Positions 31,943 through 40,404 of a DNA stretch of 42,801 nt are shown here, in pieces; the stretch's first letter is position 1; each line of letters opens with the position of its first letter. The notes beneath the pieces are model-generated. The model searched no databases and was not told the origin of the DNA. It worked only from the letters and a program-made list of their open reading frames with translations. Both the position numbers and the translations under genes were made by a program. This DNA comes from Lachnospiraceae bacterium (GTDB lineage: Bacteria; Bacillota; Clostridia; Lachnospirales; Lachnospiraceae). Location of the stretch: NCBI GenBank assembly GCA_017552985.1, contig JAFZNO010000049.1:1-42801 (forward strand), in the 5' to 3' direction.

Positions 31943-33604
31943 TTAGCCAATTTGCGTATAAACGATGCAGGAAGCCAAACAGAAAAGTATCGTCAGGATC
32001 AGGGAGGCTGATTTCCATAGTTTGCCCAGGGTGCTTTTTCCAGAGAATTCTTGCATGCAAAGACCGTGTCCCATGGCAAATAATGGAATCAGTGGAACAC
32101 AGTATCTGATATTCATGGTACAGACAAATGGATAACTGAAACAGAACACGTAGTAAAAAACAATCATTGCCGTAGCCAGTAAGAAAAAGAAGGAGCGCGT
32201 AGGTTCATCCATGGAACGGCTCTTGCGGATCATGATCGCAAAAAAGGAGACCGTGCACAAAATACAAAGGCAGATCCACAAAGCTAACAAGCAGGGACCG
32301 GTAAATTTAAGGGACGGGAAATAGGAAACATTAACTTCTTCATCAAAGAGAGAGGTTTTTATAAGGCTTAAGGCGGGGTTGAAGTCGTTAAAGGGCGCAC
32401 CATATTCTTGGAACGCAATATAGACGTATTTTAACCTGCCGCTTCCGAAATCAAGAATACGCCTTAAGGTGCTTACGTCACCACAATACTGAGGAGCCAT
32501 CTTTCCCAAGCTGGGAATGTAAGTAATGGGAACGCCAAAAGCAAAAAAGTTGCGGATGGGCCACCAAAGTCCTAAAGGAATGCAGATGATGCCGAAAAGG
32601 AAATATTGACCGAAGAGGCGGAGCTTTGGAGCGCCATTTTCCATAAACTTAGAAAGAAACAGGAAAGCGACTGCAAGCGCGATCATCCAAACGGAAAATT
32701 TTGTCATCATGCCAAAGCCGATAGTCAGGGCGATGGGCAGGATCCGCTTTAAGGATGGTTCACGGTGCCACTGTAGGGCTAACAGTATGGTAAGAAACAT
32801 GAATAACACCGTCAGGGTGTCATTATTATAATATCCGCTAAGGAAAATAAACGTGGGATGAAAACAAGAGATCGCAAAAGTAAGTAGCAGGGGGAGACCA
32901 TCAAGTTTTACCCATTGAAAGATCCGCAGGCAGACAACGAGGCTGAGTGAGGAATATAAAAAGGGAAGAAATTGCAGTGCTTCGCAGGCCGTGAGATATT
33001 CCATGCCAAGGCTGGTAAGGATTTTTAAAAACAGAGCCATAAGCAGGTGATGAAATGGCGGATGATAAAACTGAAAGACCTCCCTGACGTCAAAATCTGG
33101 AAGAACAAAACCATTTTCATACCAGTATTCAATATATCTGGCGTGCCCCTCAATTCCAAGCCAGACGCCAACGTCATGCTGACGAAGGTTCGAACTGGTA
33201 TATAGCACGTAAACAAATCGGAAGGCGATGCCTGCCGTGAGCAGGAGGATAACGGTACGCTGCGTCGTCAGAACTCCATATTTCTTTAATGCGACGGCAA
33301 CTGCAACCAATAACAAAAGAAATGCCCAAAGCAAAATGGTGACGCGGTCATTGAAACACCGCGTAAGAATTAAAGTGCCTACCGCATATGCAGACGTAAG
33401 GGCGAAGAAATAACAATTTTTCGCATGCTCACGAAAAGGTTTACTGTGAAAGGCAATGAATGCAAGAAATAATATAGACATAATACCTGCGTAAACATAG
33501 CTCGCGAGACATAAATTACTCTTTTCGCAAAAACCGAAAAAGAACAAGAGTAGACAAGCTATGGTGACTGTGAGATATGGATGGCCCTCTTTTTTTTGTT
33601 CCAT
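31943..33604 (-). CDS. GT-C-type membrane glycosyltransferase (PMT/ArnT-like)
   Basis: The 553-residue protein has about 12-13 hydrophobic segments. It carries a large first extracytoplasmic loop with 'QHDVGVWLGIEGHARYIEYW' and 'YHPPFHH', the acidic and histidine pattern of GT-C enzymes that use polyprenyl-phosphate sugars. A further loop contains GYYNNDTLTVLF. The donor and acceptor are unknown. TAAGGAGG precedes the ATG. It lies between the split pfl genes and pflA in the same orientation, but a terminator at 33680 separates it from the pfl genes. Its presence here may be incidental. Confidence 0.7.
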   Translation of the reverse strand: MEQKKEGHPYLTVTIACLLLFFFGFCEKSNLCLASYVYAGIMSILFLAFIAFHSKPFREHAKNCYFFALTSAYAVGTLILTRCFNDRVTILLWAFLLLLVAVAVALKKYGVLTTQRTVILLLTAGIAFRFVYVLYTSSNLRQHDVGVWLGIEGHARYIEYWYENGFVLPDFDVREVFQFYHPPFHHLLMALFLKILTSLGMEYLTACEALQFLPFLYSSLSLVVCLRIFQWVKLDGLPLLLTFAISCFHPTFIFLSGYYNNDTLTVLFMFLTILLALQWHREPSLKRILPIALTIGFGMMTKFSVWMIALAVAFLFLSKFMENGAPKLRLFGQYFLFGIICIPLGLWWPIRNFFAFGVPITYIPSLGKMAPQYCGDVSTLRRILDFGSGRLKYVYIAFQEYGAPFNDFNPALSLIKTSLFDEEVNVSYFPSLKFTGPCLLALWICLCILCTVSFFAIMIRKSRSMDEPTRSFFFLLATAMIVFYYVFCFSYPFVCTMNIRYCVPLIPLFAMGHGLCMQEFSGKSTLGKLWKSASLILTILFCLASCIVYTQIG

Positions 33605-33679
33605 GATACCCCTCCTTATAATTCAGTATTGTATCATAGATTAAAGCGGAAGACAATGTAACCATCAGGCAACACAACA

Positions 33680-33712
33680 AAAAACGACATGGCCGGTAAT
33701 CCGACCATGTCG
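33680..33712 (-). terminator. Terminator of the split pfl operon
   Basis: CGACATGG (33685-33692) pairs with CCATGTCG (33705-33712), with CGG/CCG continuing the stem around TAAT. On the minus strand it runs into TTTTTTGTTG. Confidence 0.75.
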
Positions 33713-33769
33713 TGATTTTTGCGTCAGTTACGTATCATTAGACACGTTCCCGTGACTAGGCGAGAGCCA

Positions 33770-34012
33770 TTAGATAGCCTCGTGGAAGGTACGGGAGATA
33801 ACGTCTGCCTGCTGCTCGGGAGTCAGCTTGATGAAGTTTACAGCGTATCCGGAAACGCGGATGGTAAGCTGAGGATACTTCTCAGGGTTCTTCTGAGCGT
33901 CAAGAAGGGTCTCTCTGTTCAGAACGTTTACGTTCAGGTGATGGCCACCCTTGGTTGCGTAGCCATCAAGTAAGTTAACCAGGTTGTCAACCTGTGCGGT
34001 AGATGCTGCCAT
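33770..34012 (-). CDS. Separate glycyl-radical domain of pyruvate formate-lyase
   Basis: The 80-residue protein equals the C-terminal domain of PFL. It contains [20 protein letters not shown] and the radical loop RVSGYAVNF, with G55 as the radical site. In most bacteria this sequence is fused to the catalytic domain. Here it has its own ATG and GATAGGAGG site, and the catalytic gene ends about where the fusion point would be (679 + 80 residues is close to the usual 750). It resembles autonomous glycyl-radical cofactors (GrcA/YfiD), which rescue damaged PFL, but here it is likely the only radical domain for this enzyme. Confidence 0.88.
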   Translation of the reverse strand: MAASTAQVDNLVNLLDGYATKGGHHLNVNVLNRETLLDAQKNPEKYPQLTIRVSGYAVNFIKLTPEQQADVISRTFHEAI

Positions 34013-34034
34013 TGTTATAATCCTCCTATCATAT

Positions 34035-34244
34035 TTATTTATAATCGTCTAATCCTTGGTGAAGAGTCGGAACACTGCATGCCAGGGGAGTTCTGGAACA
34101 ATCCGTGCATCCCATGGTCTGAACGGTTTTGGATTCATCAGCCTGCGTCTCGTCGGTATCAACGTTTACGTGACCAACGCCATTTGCGAAGCCTTCGTCC
34201 AACATCTTAACAAGATCATCAATCTGTTGCTGTTTCTCGTCCAT
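34035..34244 (-). CDS. Small cysteine-motif protein in the split pfl operon
   Basis: The start at 34244 (MDEKQQQ, after AGGAGGTG) gives 69 residues. Residues about 5-28 ([24 protein letters not shown]) match the start of the glycyl-radical domain next door ([21 protein letters not shown]). The radical loop, however, is absent and replaced by a tail with C46, C49 and C56 ([13 protein letters not shown]). It lies between the catalytic and radical-domain genes and ends 22 bp before the latter. It looks like a duplicated, reshaped relative of the radical domain. A metal-binding, redox or docking role is possible; no known family name comes to mind. Confidence 0.75.
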   Translation of the reverse strand: MDEKQQQIDDLVKMLDEGFANGVGHVNVDTDETQADESKTVQTMGCTDCSRTPLACSVPTLHQGLDDYK

Positions 34245-34274
34245 TGGTTTCACCTCCTCATGGATTTTGAAGGT

Positions 34275-34294
34275 GGGGCGGCGGTTACCGCCCC
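34275..34294 (-). other. Intercistronic G+C-rich hairpin
   Basis: GGGGCGG (34275-34281) pairs with CCGCCCC (34288-34294). No T-run follows on the minus strand, so it is more likely an mRNA stability or processing element after pflB than a terminator. Confidence 0.5.
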
Positions 34295-34309
34295 GTTTGA
34301 AAAAGAATC

Positions 34310-36349
34310 TTATTTGTTGAGGTCTAACTCGATGTCGCCAGCGAATACCTGATCCTCTTTACCAAGAGCGCCAGGGATGATGGTGAAGGTATTGGAGATA
34401 CCGTCCTGTGCATCATTGAAAGGCAGCTTGGATACGGAAGACAGGGATGCAACTGCACCGTGGCTGTCACGGCCGTGCATGGGGTTAGCACCAGGAGCGA
34501 AAGGCTGGCCCTTACGACGTCCGTCAGGAGTATTACCGGTAGCCTTACCATAGGTAACGTTAGAGGTAATGGTCAGGATGGAAGTGGTAGGGAAGCCATC
34601 TCTGTAGGTGTGATGTCTTCTGATTGCGGTCATGAATTTGTGAACGATATCCTGTGCGATCTCGTCTACGCGGTCATCATCATTACCATACTTAGGGAAG
34701 TCACCGGTGGTCTTGAAGTCAACGATGATGCCGTCCTCGTCACGGATAACTTCAACCTTAGCATACTTGATTGCGGACAGGGAGTCTGCAACGATGGACA
34801 GACCTGCGATACCAGTAGCGAAGTATCTGCGAACGTCTCTGTCATGAAGAGCCATCTCTGCTCTCTCGTAGCAGTACTTGTCATGCATGTAGTGGATGAT
34901 GTTCAGGGTGTTAACGTAAACGTCAGCCTGCCACTCGATCATGTCCATGAACTTGTCATAAACGTCCTGATACTCAAGAACGTCGCCGGTAACGGGACGA
35001 TACTTAGGACCTACCTGCTTCTTGGTAACTTCGTCGATACCGCCGTTCAGAGCGTACAGTAAGCACTTAGCCAGGTTAGCACGAGCGCCGAAGAACTGCA
35101 TTTCCTTACCGATTCTCATGGAGGATACGCAGCAAGCGATGCCGTAGTCATCACCGTGGGTTACTCTCATCAGGTCATCGTTCTCGTACTGGATGGAAGA
35201 AGTCTGGATGGACATCTTAGCACAGAATCTCTTCCAGCCTTCAGGAAGTCTGGTGGACCAGAGAACGGTCAGGTTGGGCTCGGGTGAAGCGCCCAGGTTG
35301 TTCAGGGTGTTCAGGTAACGGAAGCTCATCTTGGTTACCATGTGACGTCCGTCAACGCCAACGCCGCCGAGGGACTCGGTTACCCATACGGGATCGCCTG
35401 CGAAGATCTGGTTGTACTCAGGGGTACGAGCGAACTTGATGCAACGAAGCTTCATGATGAAGTGATCAACGAACTCCTGGATCTGCTCCTCGGTGAAGGT
35501 GCCGTTTGCAAGGTCGCGCTCTGCGTAAACGTCAAGGAAGGTGGAGGTACGTCCAAGGGACATTGCAGCACCGTTCTGCTCCTTAACTGCACACAGATAT
35601 CCGAAGTATACTGCCTGGATTGCTTCCTTTACGTTGGTAGCGGGATTGGAGATGTCGCAGCCATAGGATGCAGCCATTTCCTTCATCATCTTCAGAGCTA
35701 CCATCTGCTCGGAAAGCTCCTCGCGAAGACGGATCACGTCATCGGTCATTACGCGGCCGGTGGAATCCTTCTGTGCCTGCTTGTCCTCAATCAGTCTGTC
35801 AATACCGTACAGAGCAACACGTCTGTAGTCGCCAATGATACGGCCGCGGCCATATGCATCAGGAAGACCGGTAATGATGTGGGAAGAACGGCAAGCTCTC
35901 ATCTCTGCGTTGTAAGCATCGAAACAACCAGCGTTGTGAGTCTTTCTGTGAACGGAGAAGAACTCGGAGATCTCAGGATCTACTTCGTAGCCGTTGTCGG
36001 AGCAAGCCTTCTCTGCCATACGGATACCGCCGTAAGGCTGAAGGGAACGCTTGAAGGGCTTGTCAGTCTGGAAACCTACGATGGTCTCCTTGCTCTTGTC
36101 AAGATATCCAGGACCGTGGGAAGTAATGGTGGAGATTACCTTGGTGTCCATGTCAAGAACGCCGCCGGCTTCTCTTTCCTTCTTCTGAAGGTCAAGCACC
36201 ATAGCCCAAAGGTCCTTGGTGTTCTGGGTAGGACCAGCCAGGAAGGACTCATCACCGTCATAGGGATGATAGTTTCTCTGGATGAAGTCACGAACGTTAA
36301 CTTCCTTGTCCCACTTGCCACGTACAAAATCTGTTTCAATTGGTTTCAT
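34310..36349 (-). CDS. pflB: Pyruvate formate-lyase catalytic subunit lacking the glycyl-radical domain
   Basis: The 679-residue protein aligns with PFL from its start ([17 protein letters not shown]) through the paired catalytic cysteines C406-C407 ([23 protein letters not shown]). It runs to the [21 protein letters not shown] region and ends at [11 protein letters not shown]. The usual RVSGYAVNF loop is not present but is encoded two genes downstream. The enzyme splits pyruvate with CoA into acetyl-CoA and formate. GAGGAGGC precedes the ATG. Gene order is catalytic subunit, cysteine-motif protein, radical domain. A strong promoter and a palindrome lie upstream. Confidence 0.93.
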   Translation of the reverse strand: MKPIETDFVRGKWDKEVNVRDFIQRNYHPYDGDESFLAGPTQNTKDLWAMVLDLQKKEREAGGVLDMDTKVISTITSHGPGYLDKSKETIVGFQTDKPFKRSLQPYGGIRMAEKACSDNGYEVDPEISEFFSVHRKTHNAGCFDAYNAEMRACRSSHIITGLPDAYGRGRIIGDYRRVALYGIDRLIEDKQAQKDSTGRVMTDDVIRLREELSEQMVALKMMKEMAASYGCDISNPATNVKEAIQAVYFGYLCAVKEQNGAAMSLGRTSTFLDVYAERDLANGTFTEEQIQEFVDHFIMKLRCIKFARTPEYNQIFAGDPVWVTESLGGVGVDGRHMVTKMSFRYLNTLNNLGASPEPNLTVLWSTRLPEGWKRFCAKMSIQTSSIQYENDDLMRVTHGDDYGIACCVSSMRIGKEMQFFGARANLAKCLLYALNGGIDEVTKKQVGPKYRPVTGDVLEYQDVYDKFMDMIEWQADVYVNTLNIIHYMHDKYCYERAEMALHDRDVRRYFATGIAGLSIVADSLSAIKYAKVEVIRDEDGIIVDFKTTGDFPKYGNDDDRVDEIAQDIVHKFMTAIRRHHTYRDGFPTTSILTITSNVTYGKATGNTPDGRRKGQPFAPGANPMHGRDSHGAVASLSSVSKLPFNDAQDGISNTFTIIPGALGKEDQVFAGDIELDLNK

Positions 36350-36393
36350 TTTGAAATGCCTCCTCTTAATATTTTTTGAATGAAAGAATGGTT

Positions 36394-36421
36394 AAAATTG
36401 TCAGATTTTATCGACAATTTT
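36394..36421 (-). promoter_or_regulatory. Inverted repeat in the pflB leader (candidate operator)
   Basis: AAAATTGTC (36394-36402) and GACAATTTT (36413-36421) form a 9+10+9 palindrome, about 15-40 nt downstream of the predicted transcription start. It could bind a redox- or oxygen-responsive regulator; its match to a known operator was not established. Confidence 0.45.
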
Positions 36422-36441
36422 GCACTTCTAATTCTACAGAC

Positions 36442-36470
36442 ATTATATTGAAATTAAAGGTTTCAGTCAA
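36442..36470 (-). promoter_or_regulatory. Promoter of the split pfl operon
   Basis: On the minus strand, TTGACT and TATAAT are separated by 17 bases. Confidence 0.75.
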
Positions 36471-36513
36471 GGTGACAGAGTGTACTTTTTAAAGAACATT
36501 ATGGGACTCGTCG

Positions 36514-36732
36514 AGGGGAGGCGTCTCCGCACAAACGCAGCCACGCCGAGCTCGCTCGGGCGTGGCTGCGTTTGTGCGGAGACGTGTCCTGCGAAGCAGG
36601 ACTGGGGGCGATATGAGCAAAACGAAGAGCGCCGCAGGCGCGGGTTTTGCGAATATCGTTGAATCCTCCCCTTACCCTGCTTGAGACGTGTCCTGCGAAG
36701 CAGGACTTTCAACATGTCCCGCTCCGCAGGAC
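36514..36732. repeat. Cluster of G+C-rich nested hairpins with repeated GTCCTGC-GAA-GCAGGAC units
   Basis: AGGGGAGG (36514-36521) can pair with CCTCCCCT (36665-36672), enclosing three hairpins. The first is a perfect 26-bp stem (36522-36547 with 36559-36584). The second is GTCCTGC (36586-36592) with GCAGGAC (36596-36602). The third is a nested stem, CGATAT/ATATCG, GCAAAAC/GTTTTGC and GCGCC/GGCGC (36609-36658). A second copy of the small hairpin, inside a 25-bp direct repeat, lies at 36690-36706, and a third with one mismatch at 36716-36732. No coding region is credible on either strand. It may be a structured RNA, a REP-like element or a small mobile repeat. Confidence 0.65.
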
Positions 36733-36738
36733 TCCCCC

Positions 36739-36767
36739 TTGATATTTTTAAGGAACCATGCTATGAT
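36739..36767 (+). promoter_or_regulatory. Promoter of the DUF1858 gene
   Basis: TTGATA (36739-36744) and TATGAT (36762-36767) are separated by 17 bases. Confidence 0.6.
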
Positions 36768-36814
36768 AAATTGCACTTGTTAATCATGGACGATTTAGAA
36801 AGGAGAAATAAATC

Positions 36815-37006
36815 ATGACCGGTATCACCAAAGAGATGACGATTGGCGAGATTCTTCGCAAGAGCCCCGACGTGGCTCCCATTTTATTAGAGGCAGGCAT
36901 GCATTGCCTTGGATGCCCTTCCGCACAGGGAGAGTCCCTTGAGGAGGCTGCATTGGTTCACGGCATCGACGTAGACGAGCTGATGGCTGTCATCGAAAAC
37001 GCGTAA
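36815..37006 (+). CDS. DUF1858 domain protein
   Basis: The 63-residue protein is a complete DUF1858 domain ([20 protein letters not shown], then [19 protein letters not shown]). The conserved CxxCP motif is at C32/C35. Such domains often stand alone in anaerobes or are attached to hybrid-cluster proteins, and are thought to form a redox or metal-binding disulfide site. AAAGGAGAA precedes the ATG. It has its own promoter and terminator, so it is a single-gene unit. Confidence 0.9.
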   Translation: MTGITKEMTIGEILRKSPDVAPILLEAGMHCLGCPSAQGESLEEAALVHGIDVDELMAVIENA

Positions 37007-37034
37007 GCGAAACGCAAAACGAAAAGAAAAAGAA

Positions 37035-37069
37035 AACTCCGCGACGCAAGATGCGTTGCGGAGTTTTTT
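37035..37069. terminator. Bidirectional terminator between the DUF1858 gene and mecA
   Basis: AACTCCGC (37035-37042) pairs with GCGGAGTT (37058-37065), and an inner ACGC/GCGT stem continues it. T-runs lie on both strands (TTTTTT after the plus-strand stem). Confidence 0.8.
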
Positions 37070-37099
37070 CATTATTCAGTTTTACAAGAATCCACTTCT

Positions 37100-37798
37100 T
37101 TAGAACGCCAGATTCTTCAGAGCATCCGTTGCGATGATGGCTTCGTAATGTTCCTTGATGAAGCTTTCGCTCAGCGTGCCGCGGCCTACCTTACCATACT
37201 CGGAGAGCACGTTGCAAAGCCTTGCGTAGTCTTCGGGATTGGAATCTCCCTTGCTGACGGTCAGAAGATAGCCGTCATTCTTGGAATCCTTGTACAGTGC
37301 CGTGGGGCAGGAACAGGTGCTTCCCACCTGGGCTGCTGCATTCATGACCTCGGAGAGGGTACGGAAGAGGAAGATGCGAGAGGTCCGCCCCGTTTCCTCG
37401 GGCGCGGGCACGTCTTTTTGCAGGGGATCCGCAAAAGGACGAATGGCATCCATCATGTCGTCGGAATAGCCCTCAAAGGGTTCCTCGTTCTCCTCGTCAT
37501 ACGAATTTTCACTGGGAGAAAACCGCGCGAAACGTGTGTCCAGTTCCTCGGGATCCTCCACCTTCGTGATCAGGAGTACGACGCATTCCGAATTCATGGG
37601 AATGGCCTCTATCATCAGGGGAATGTCTTCCGCCTCAAAACCGAATTCAAAATTTGCCTGCTGCATCATTTCCCGGAAGAGGCGCTTTGCCTTCTCCGTG
37701 CCGTAGGCGAGCTCGCTAAGCTTTAGCTGGCGGCTGGCCAGGTCTTCTTTGGTCAAGGTGCAGCGAATCTGGTTCTCATTGATCTTTTCTATTTTCAT
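37100..37798 (-). CDS. mecA: MecA-family adaptor protein
   Basis: The 232-residue protein starts at 37798 (MKIEKINENQIRCTLTKEDL) with AAGGAAGG 8 bases upstream; an ATG two codons earlier is too close to the ribosome site. The N-terminal substrate-binding domain (about 1-75, LAYGTEKAKRLFREMMQQA) and C-terminal ClpC-binding domain (about 140-230, RIFLFRTLSEVMNAA) are joined by an acidic linker. MecA delivers proteins to ClpCP. The domain order and length agree with the family. Confidence 0.88.
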   Translation of the reverse strand: MKIEKINENQIRCTLTKEDLASRQLKLSELAYGTEKAKRLFREMMQQANFEFGFEAEDIPLMIEAIPMNSECVVLLITKVEDPEELDTRFARFSPSENSYDEENEEPFEGYSDDMMDAIRPFADPLQKDVPAPEETGRTSRIFLFRTLSEVMNAAAQVGSTCSCPTALYKDSKNDGYLLTVSKGDSNPEDYARLCNVLSEYGKVGRGTLSESFIKEHYEAIIATDALKNLAF

Positions 37799-37891
37799 AA
37801 GCATCGCCTTCCTTTCTTATATCTTATACTTTTGCCATATTTTCGTCAATACTGCCAATTTTAGTTTTAAAAAAATTAAGAAAAAGCCATC

Positions 37892-37920
37892 TTGAAATTC
37901 CGCAGAGCTTTCGTTATAAT
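37892..37920 (+). promoter_or_regulatory. Promoter of the candidate small RNA
   Basis: TTGAAA (37892-37897) and TATAAT (37915-37920) are separated by 17 bases. No open reading frame with a ribosome site begins in the following 250 bp. Confidence 0.65.
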
Positions 37921-37926
37921 CATTCT

Positions 37927-38026
37927 ATCAGGCGCCTCCGGTACTCTGGTGCAGAGAGGAGGCCGGCAGCTTTCGTCTAGGTATTTTAGAACGTCAAATG
38001 ATCCGGGCAGTTCGCCCATCTTTTTC
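37927..38026 (+). ncRNA. Candidate small RNA of about 100 nt
   Basis: A strong promoter is followed by a hairpin: GCCTCC 37934-37939 with GGAGGC 37958-37963, and CTCT 37944-37947 with AGAG 37953-37956. An unpaired stretch comes next. The end is a terminator-like stem (GAT-cc-GGGC 38000-38008 with GCCC-ATC 38014-38020) and then TTTTTC. I do not recognise a named RNA family. Confidence 0.45.
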
Positions 38027-38240
38027 ACTTTGAATGATCTGACATGAATATCATATGGGGTAATGATATTATTTTGCCTATTTATAACTAAAAATTCTAT
38101 TCAGTCTTATAAGTCTGTCATGACCGCGTTCACGGATACCTTCTTTAGTTTTCACAATTATAATTCAAATTAATCACTTGGCACTGCCGGAAGCGCTTGT
38201 AATTTTTAAGAAAGGAGAGGCGATTTATAGGGAAATTAGT
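38027..38240. other. A+T-rich intergenic stretch
   Basis: No gene is seen. It holds a small palindrome, AATATCA (38047-38053) with TGATATT (38064-38070). It also has an AAAGGAGAGG ribosome-site-like sequence at 38211-38220 with no ATG at normal spacing. Confidence 0.4.
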
Positions 38241-38284
38241 ATGTCACGAATGCCTTTTGGCCTTGGAATCGCCAAGTCCGGAGA

Positions 38285-38482
38285 ATGAAAGAAGAATCTG
38301 CAATTCCCGTTTACGCGAAACTGTTGTTTGAAAAGGACGTGCGGTTTTACGTGGACGGAAAGCCCGCCACGCCGGGGCAGATCCTGGCATTGGCGGAGGA
38401 AAGTGATTACATGGCAGATTACGTGCCTGGAAAGGAGGGGAAAATCGCGGAGGTCCGCTTTGACCGGATCCATCAGACTTAA
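38285..38482 (+). CDS. 65-residue hypothetical protein
   Basis: The frame encodes 65 residues (MKEESAIPVYAKLLFEKDVR, GKPATPGQILALAEESDYMA, ending KIAEVRFDRI). It looks like a compact folded domain with a predicted helix after TPGQ. The ATG follows CCGGAGA at short spacing. A 15-codon frame starting at ATG 38241 (MSRMPFGLGIAKSGE) ends in TGA overlapping this ATG, so translation could be coupled. The function is unknown. Confidence 0.55.
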   Translation: MKEESAIPVYAKLLFEKDVRFYVDGKPATPGQILALAEESDYMADYVPGKEGKIAEVRFDRIHQT

Positions 38483-38564
38483 TGGAGAATGGGACGATCA
38501 CTTGTCGAAATAAAACAATCGTCCGTGCCTAAAAAAATATCATCAAACGTTTCAAATTTGTAAT

Positions 38565-38581
38565 GACGCGAAAGCGTTTTT
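38565..38581 (+). terminator. Short terminator-like hairpin
   Basis: ACGC (38566-38569) pairs with GCGT (38574-38577) around a GAAA loop, with a TTTTT tail. It is small, so support is weak. A TATAAT box for the next gene follows at 38591. Confidence 0.35.
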
Positions 38582-38689
38582 GTGTTACACTATAATGGGC
38601 GCGCAAGAGGAAACGAAGCTTTTGGCGACGATCTCTTGCGCCCTTCCCATGAGATGGGAAAACGAAAGCGTAAATGGAAAGGCATGGAC

Positions 38690-40399
38690 ATGAAAAGACG
38701 AATTATCCCGGTGTTGATTGCAATTCTTCTGATGATAGTGATCGCAGGAGGTGCCATCGGCATCTGGTGGAAGGATAAATACTCCTATGGCACGGAGGTT
38801 ATGGATCTGAAGGCATATTTTGAGGTTGAGGACGGGAAATTACCCATCTTCAATCAAAATGAGAAAATGGCGGACAAGGCTCTCCTGAAGGACGGCGTTT
38901 GCTATTTGAATCTGAATTTCGTTAAGATCTACATGAACGATCAGTTCTATTATGACAGGAGAGAAAAGAAATTATTATATACGGATGCGTTGGGCAGCTT
39001 TGTTGCCGTTCCGGATGAGGACGGATATCTTCAGTATGGCGAGAAAAAGACCATCGAAGGCAAGCCTTGCATCCTGGATGGAGACGAATTGTATCTGTCA
39101 CTCCCCTATTTGGGGCTGACGACGGAAGTGGAATATAAGGTGAATGAGTATCGCCTGCAGCTTGTCACCGCATGGGATCCTTACGAGTCATCCGTGGTGA
39201 TGAAGGAGACGAAGATCCGTTATGAGGCGGACATCAAGAGCGCGATTCTCTGCGACGCGGCCCAGGGCGAGGACTTGATGATTCTGGAGAACCTGGACAA
39301 GTGGTGCAGGGTTAAGAATGAGGAAGGAATCATCGGATACGTGGAGAACAAGTGCCTGTCGGGTTCCATGATGGTAACGCCTGAAAAGAAGGCGTCAAAA
39401 ACCTCTTACGTGGCGCCAAAGCATACGGCACTCAAATTAGACGAAAAGGTTTGTCTTGGGTGGCATGCCATCGGCGGCGTTGGCGGCAACTCCACGCTGG
39501 ATGAAATGCTGGATGGCGCGGAAGGGATGAACGTGATCTCTCCCACGTGGTTTAGCCTGAATGACAATGAAGGAGGATTCCGCAACTTTGGGGAGGCTTC
39601 CTACGTGCAGAAGGCGCATCAGCGCGGACTGAAGGTTTGGCCCGCATGGGATGACTTTAATTACGAGAATGAGACGGGAGAAAACATTGATGACACGGAG
39701 ATCTTTTCCTCCACGGCCACTCGCGAAAAGCTGATCGGACAGATGATAGAAACGTCCCTGAGCCTGGGGGTTGACGGCATCAATCTCGACTTCGAGAAGC
39801 TTGGCGCTGACTGTCATGAACACTTTGGACAGTTTCTCCGCGAGTTGTCGGTTGAATGTCAGAAGAACGAGCTCACGCTTTCCGTTGACAACTACATGCC
39901 TAATGAGGGTAACAAGCAATACCGCCTCGACGTGCAGGGGCAGATGGCAGACTACGTGATCCTTATGGGATATGACGAGCACTGGCACGGAAGCGGAAAG
40001 CCCGGCAGCGTGGCAAGCATCAACTTTATCACGGACGGCATCACGAAGACGATGGAGTACGTGCCGGCGGACAGACTGGTGAATGCCGTGCCGTTCTATA
40101 CGATTCTGTGGAAGATCAATGGTTCGGAAGTGACGGATGAATATCTGACGCTCGTAAACGAGCCGGACTTTATTCAGAGAATGGGCGTAGAGCCCGTTTG
40201 GGATGAGACGACCTGTCAGAATTACATGGAATGGTCCTCCAACGGTAAAACCTATAAGGTTTGGCTGGAGGACCTGGATTCCTTAAGTGTTAAGTTAAAC
40301 GTAATGAGCGCTAAGGAGCTTGGGGGCGTAGCCGCCTGGAGACTTGGCTACGGCACGCAGGAGATATGGACGTTGCTCAGCGCGTTTAAGCAAATGTAA
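38690..40399 (+). CDS. Membrane-anchored or secreted GH18 protein with an SH3-like domain
   Basis: The start at 38690 (MKRRIIPVLI) follows GGAAAGG and gives 569 residues; the frame is open for 36 codons upstream. A hydrophobic N-terminal anchor (about 5-25) leads to a copper amine oxidase N-like region (about 50-150) and a bacterial SH3-like segment (about 160-230). A GH18 barrel follows with the signature DGINLDFE, in which D362, D367 and E369 match the DxxDxDxE active site. Relatives (YdhD, YaaH/SleL types) act on N-acetylglucosamine bonds of peptidoglycan, so a cell-wall or spore role is likely. Confidence 0.85.
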   Translation: MKRRIIPVLIAILLMIVIAGGAIGIWWKDKYSYGTEVMDLKAYFEVEDGKLPIFNQNEKMADKALLKDGVCYLNLNFVKIYMNDQFYYDRREKKLLYTDALGSFVAVPDEDGYLQYGEKKTIEGKPCILDGDELYLSLPYLGLTTEVEYKVNEYRLQLVTAWDPYESSVVMKETKIRYEADIKSAILCDAAQGEDLMILENLDKWCRVKNEEGIIGYVENKCLSGSMMVTPEKKASKTSYVAPKHTALKLDEKVCLGWHAIGGVGGNSTLDEMLDGAEGMNVISPTWFSLNDNEGGFRNFGEASYVQKAHQRGLKVWPAWDDFNYENETGENIDDTEIFSSTATREKLIGQMIETSLSLGVDGINLDFEKLGADCHEHFGQFLRELSVECQKNELTLSVDNYMPNEGNKQYRLDVQGQMADYVILMGYDEHWHGSGKPGSVASINFITDGITKTMEYVPADRLVNAVPFYTILWKINGSEVTDEYLTLVNEPDFIQRMGVEPVWDETTCQNYMEWSSNGKTYKVWLEDLDSLSVKLNVMSAKELGGVAAWRLGYGTQEIWTLLSAFKQM

Positions 40400-40404
40400 G
40401 AGAT

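Noticed and set aside
34035-36349. Split pfl as a frameshift or sequencing error
   Set aside because: Each part has its own start and ribosome site, a third gene lies between, and the break falls at the known domain boundary.
35342-36379. 345-codon plus-strand frame opposite pflB
   Set aside because: It is antisense to a highly conserved PFL gene, with no ribosome site and unusual composition; it is a shadow of codon bias.
36467-36715. Short coding frames on both strands in the hairpin cluster
   Set aside because: They arise from the inverted repeats themselves, lack ribosome sites and mirror each other.
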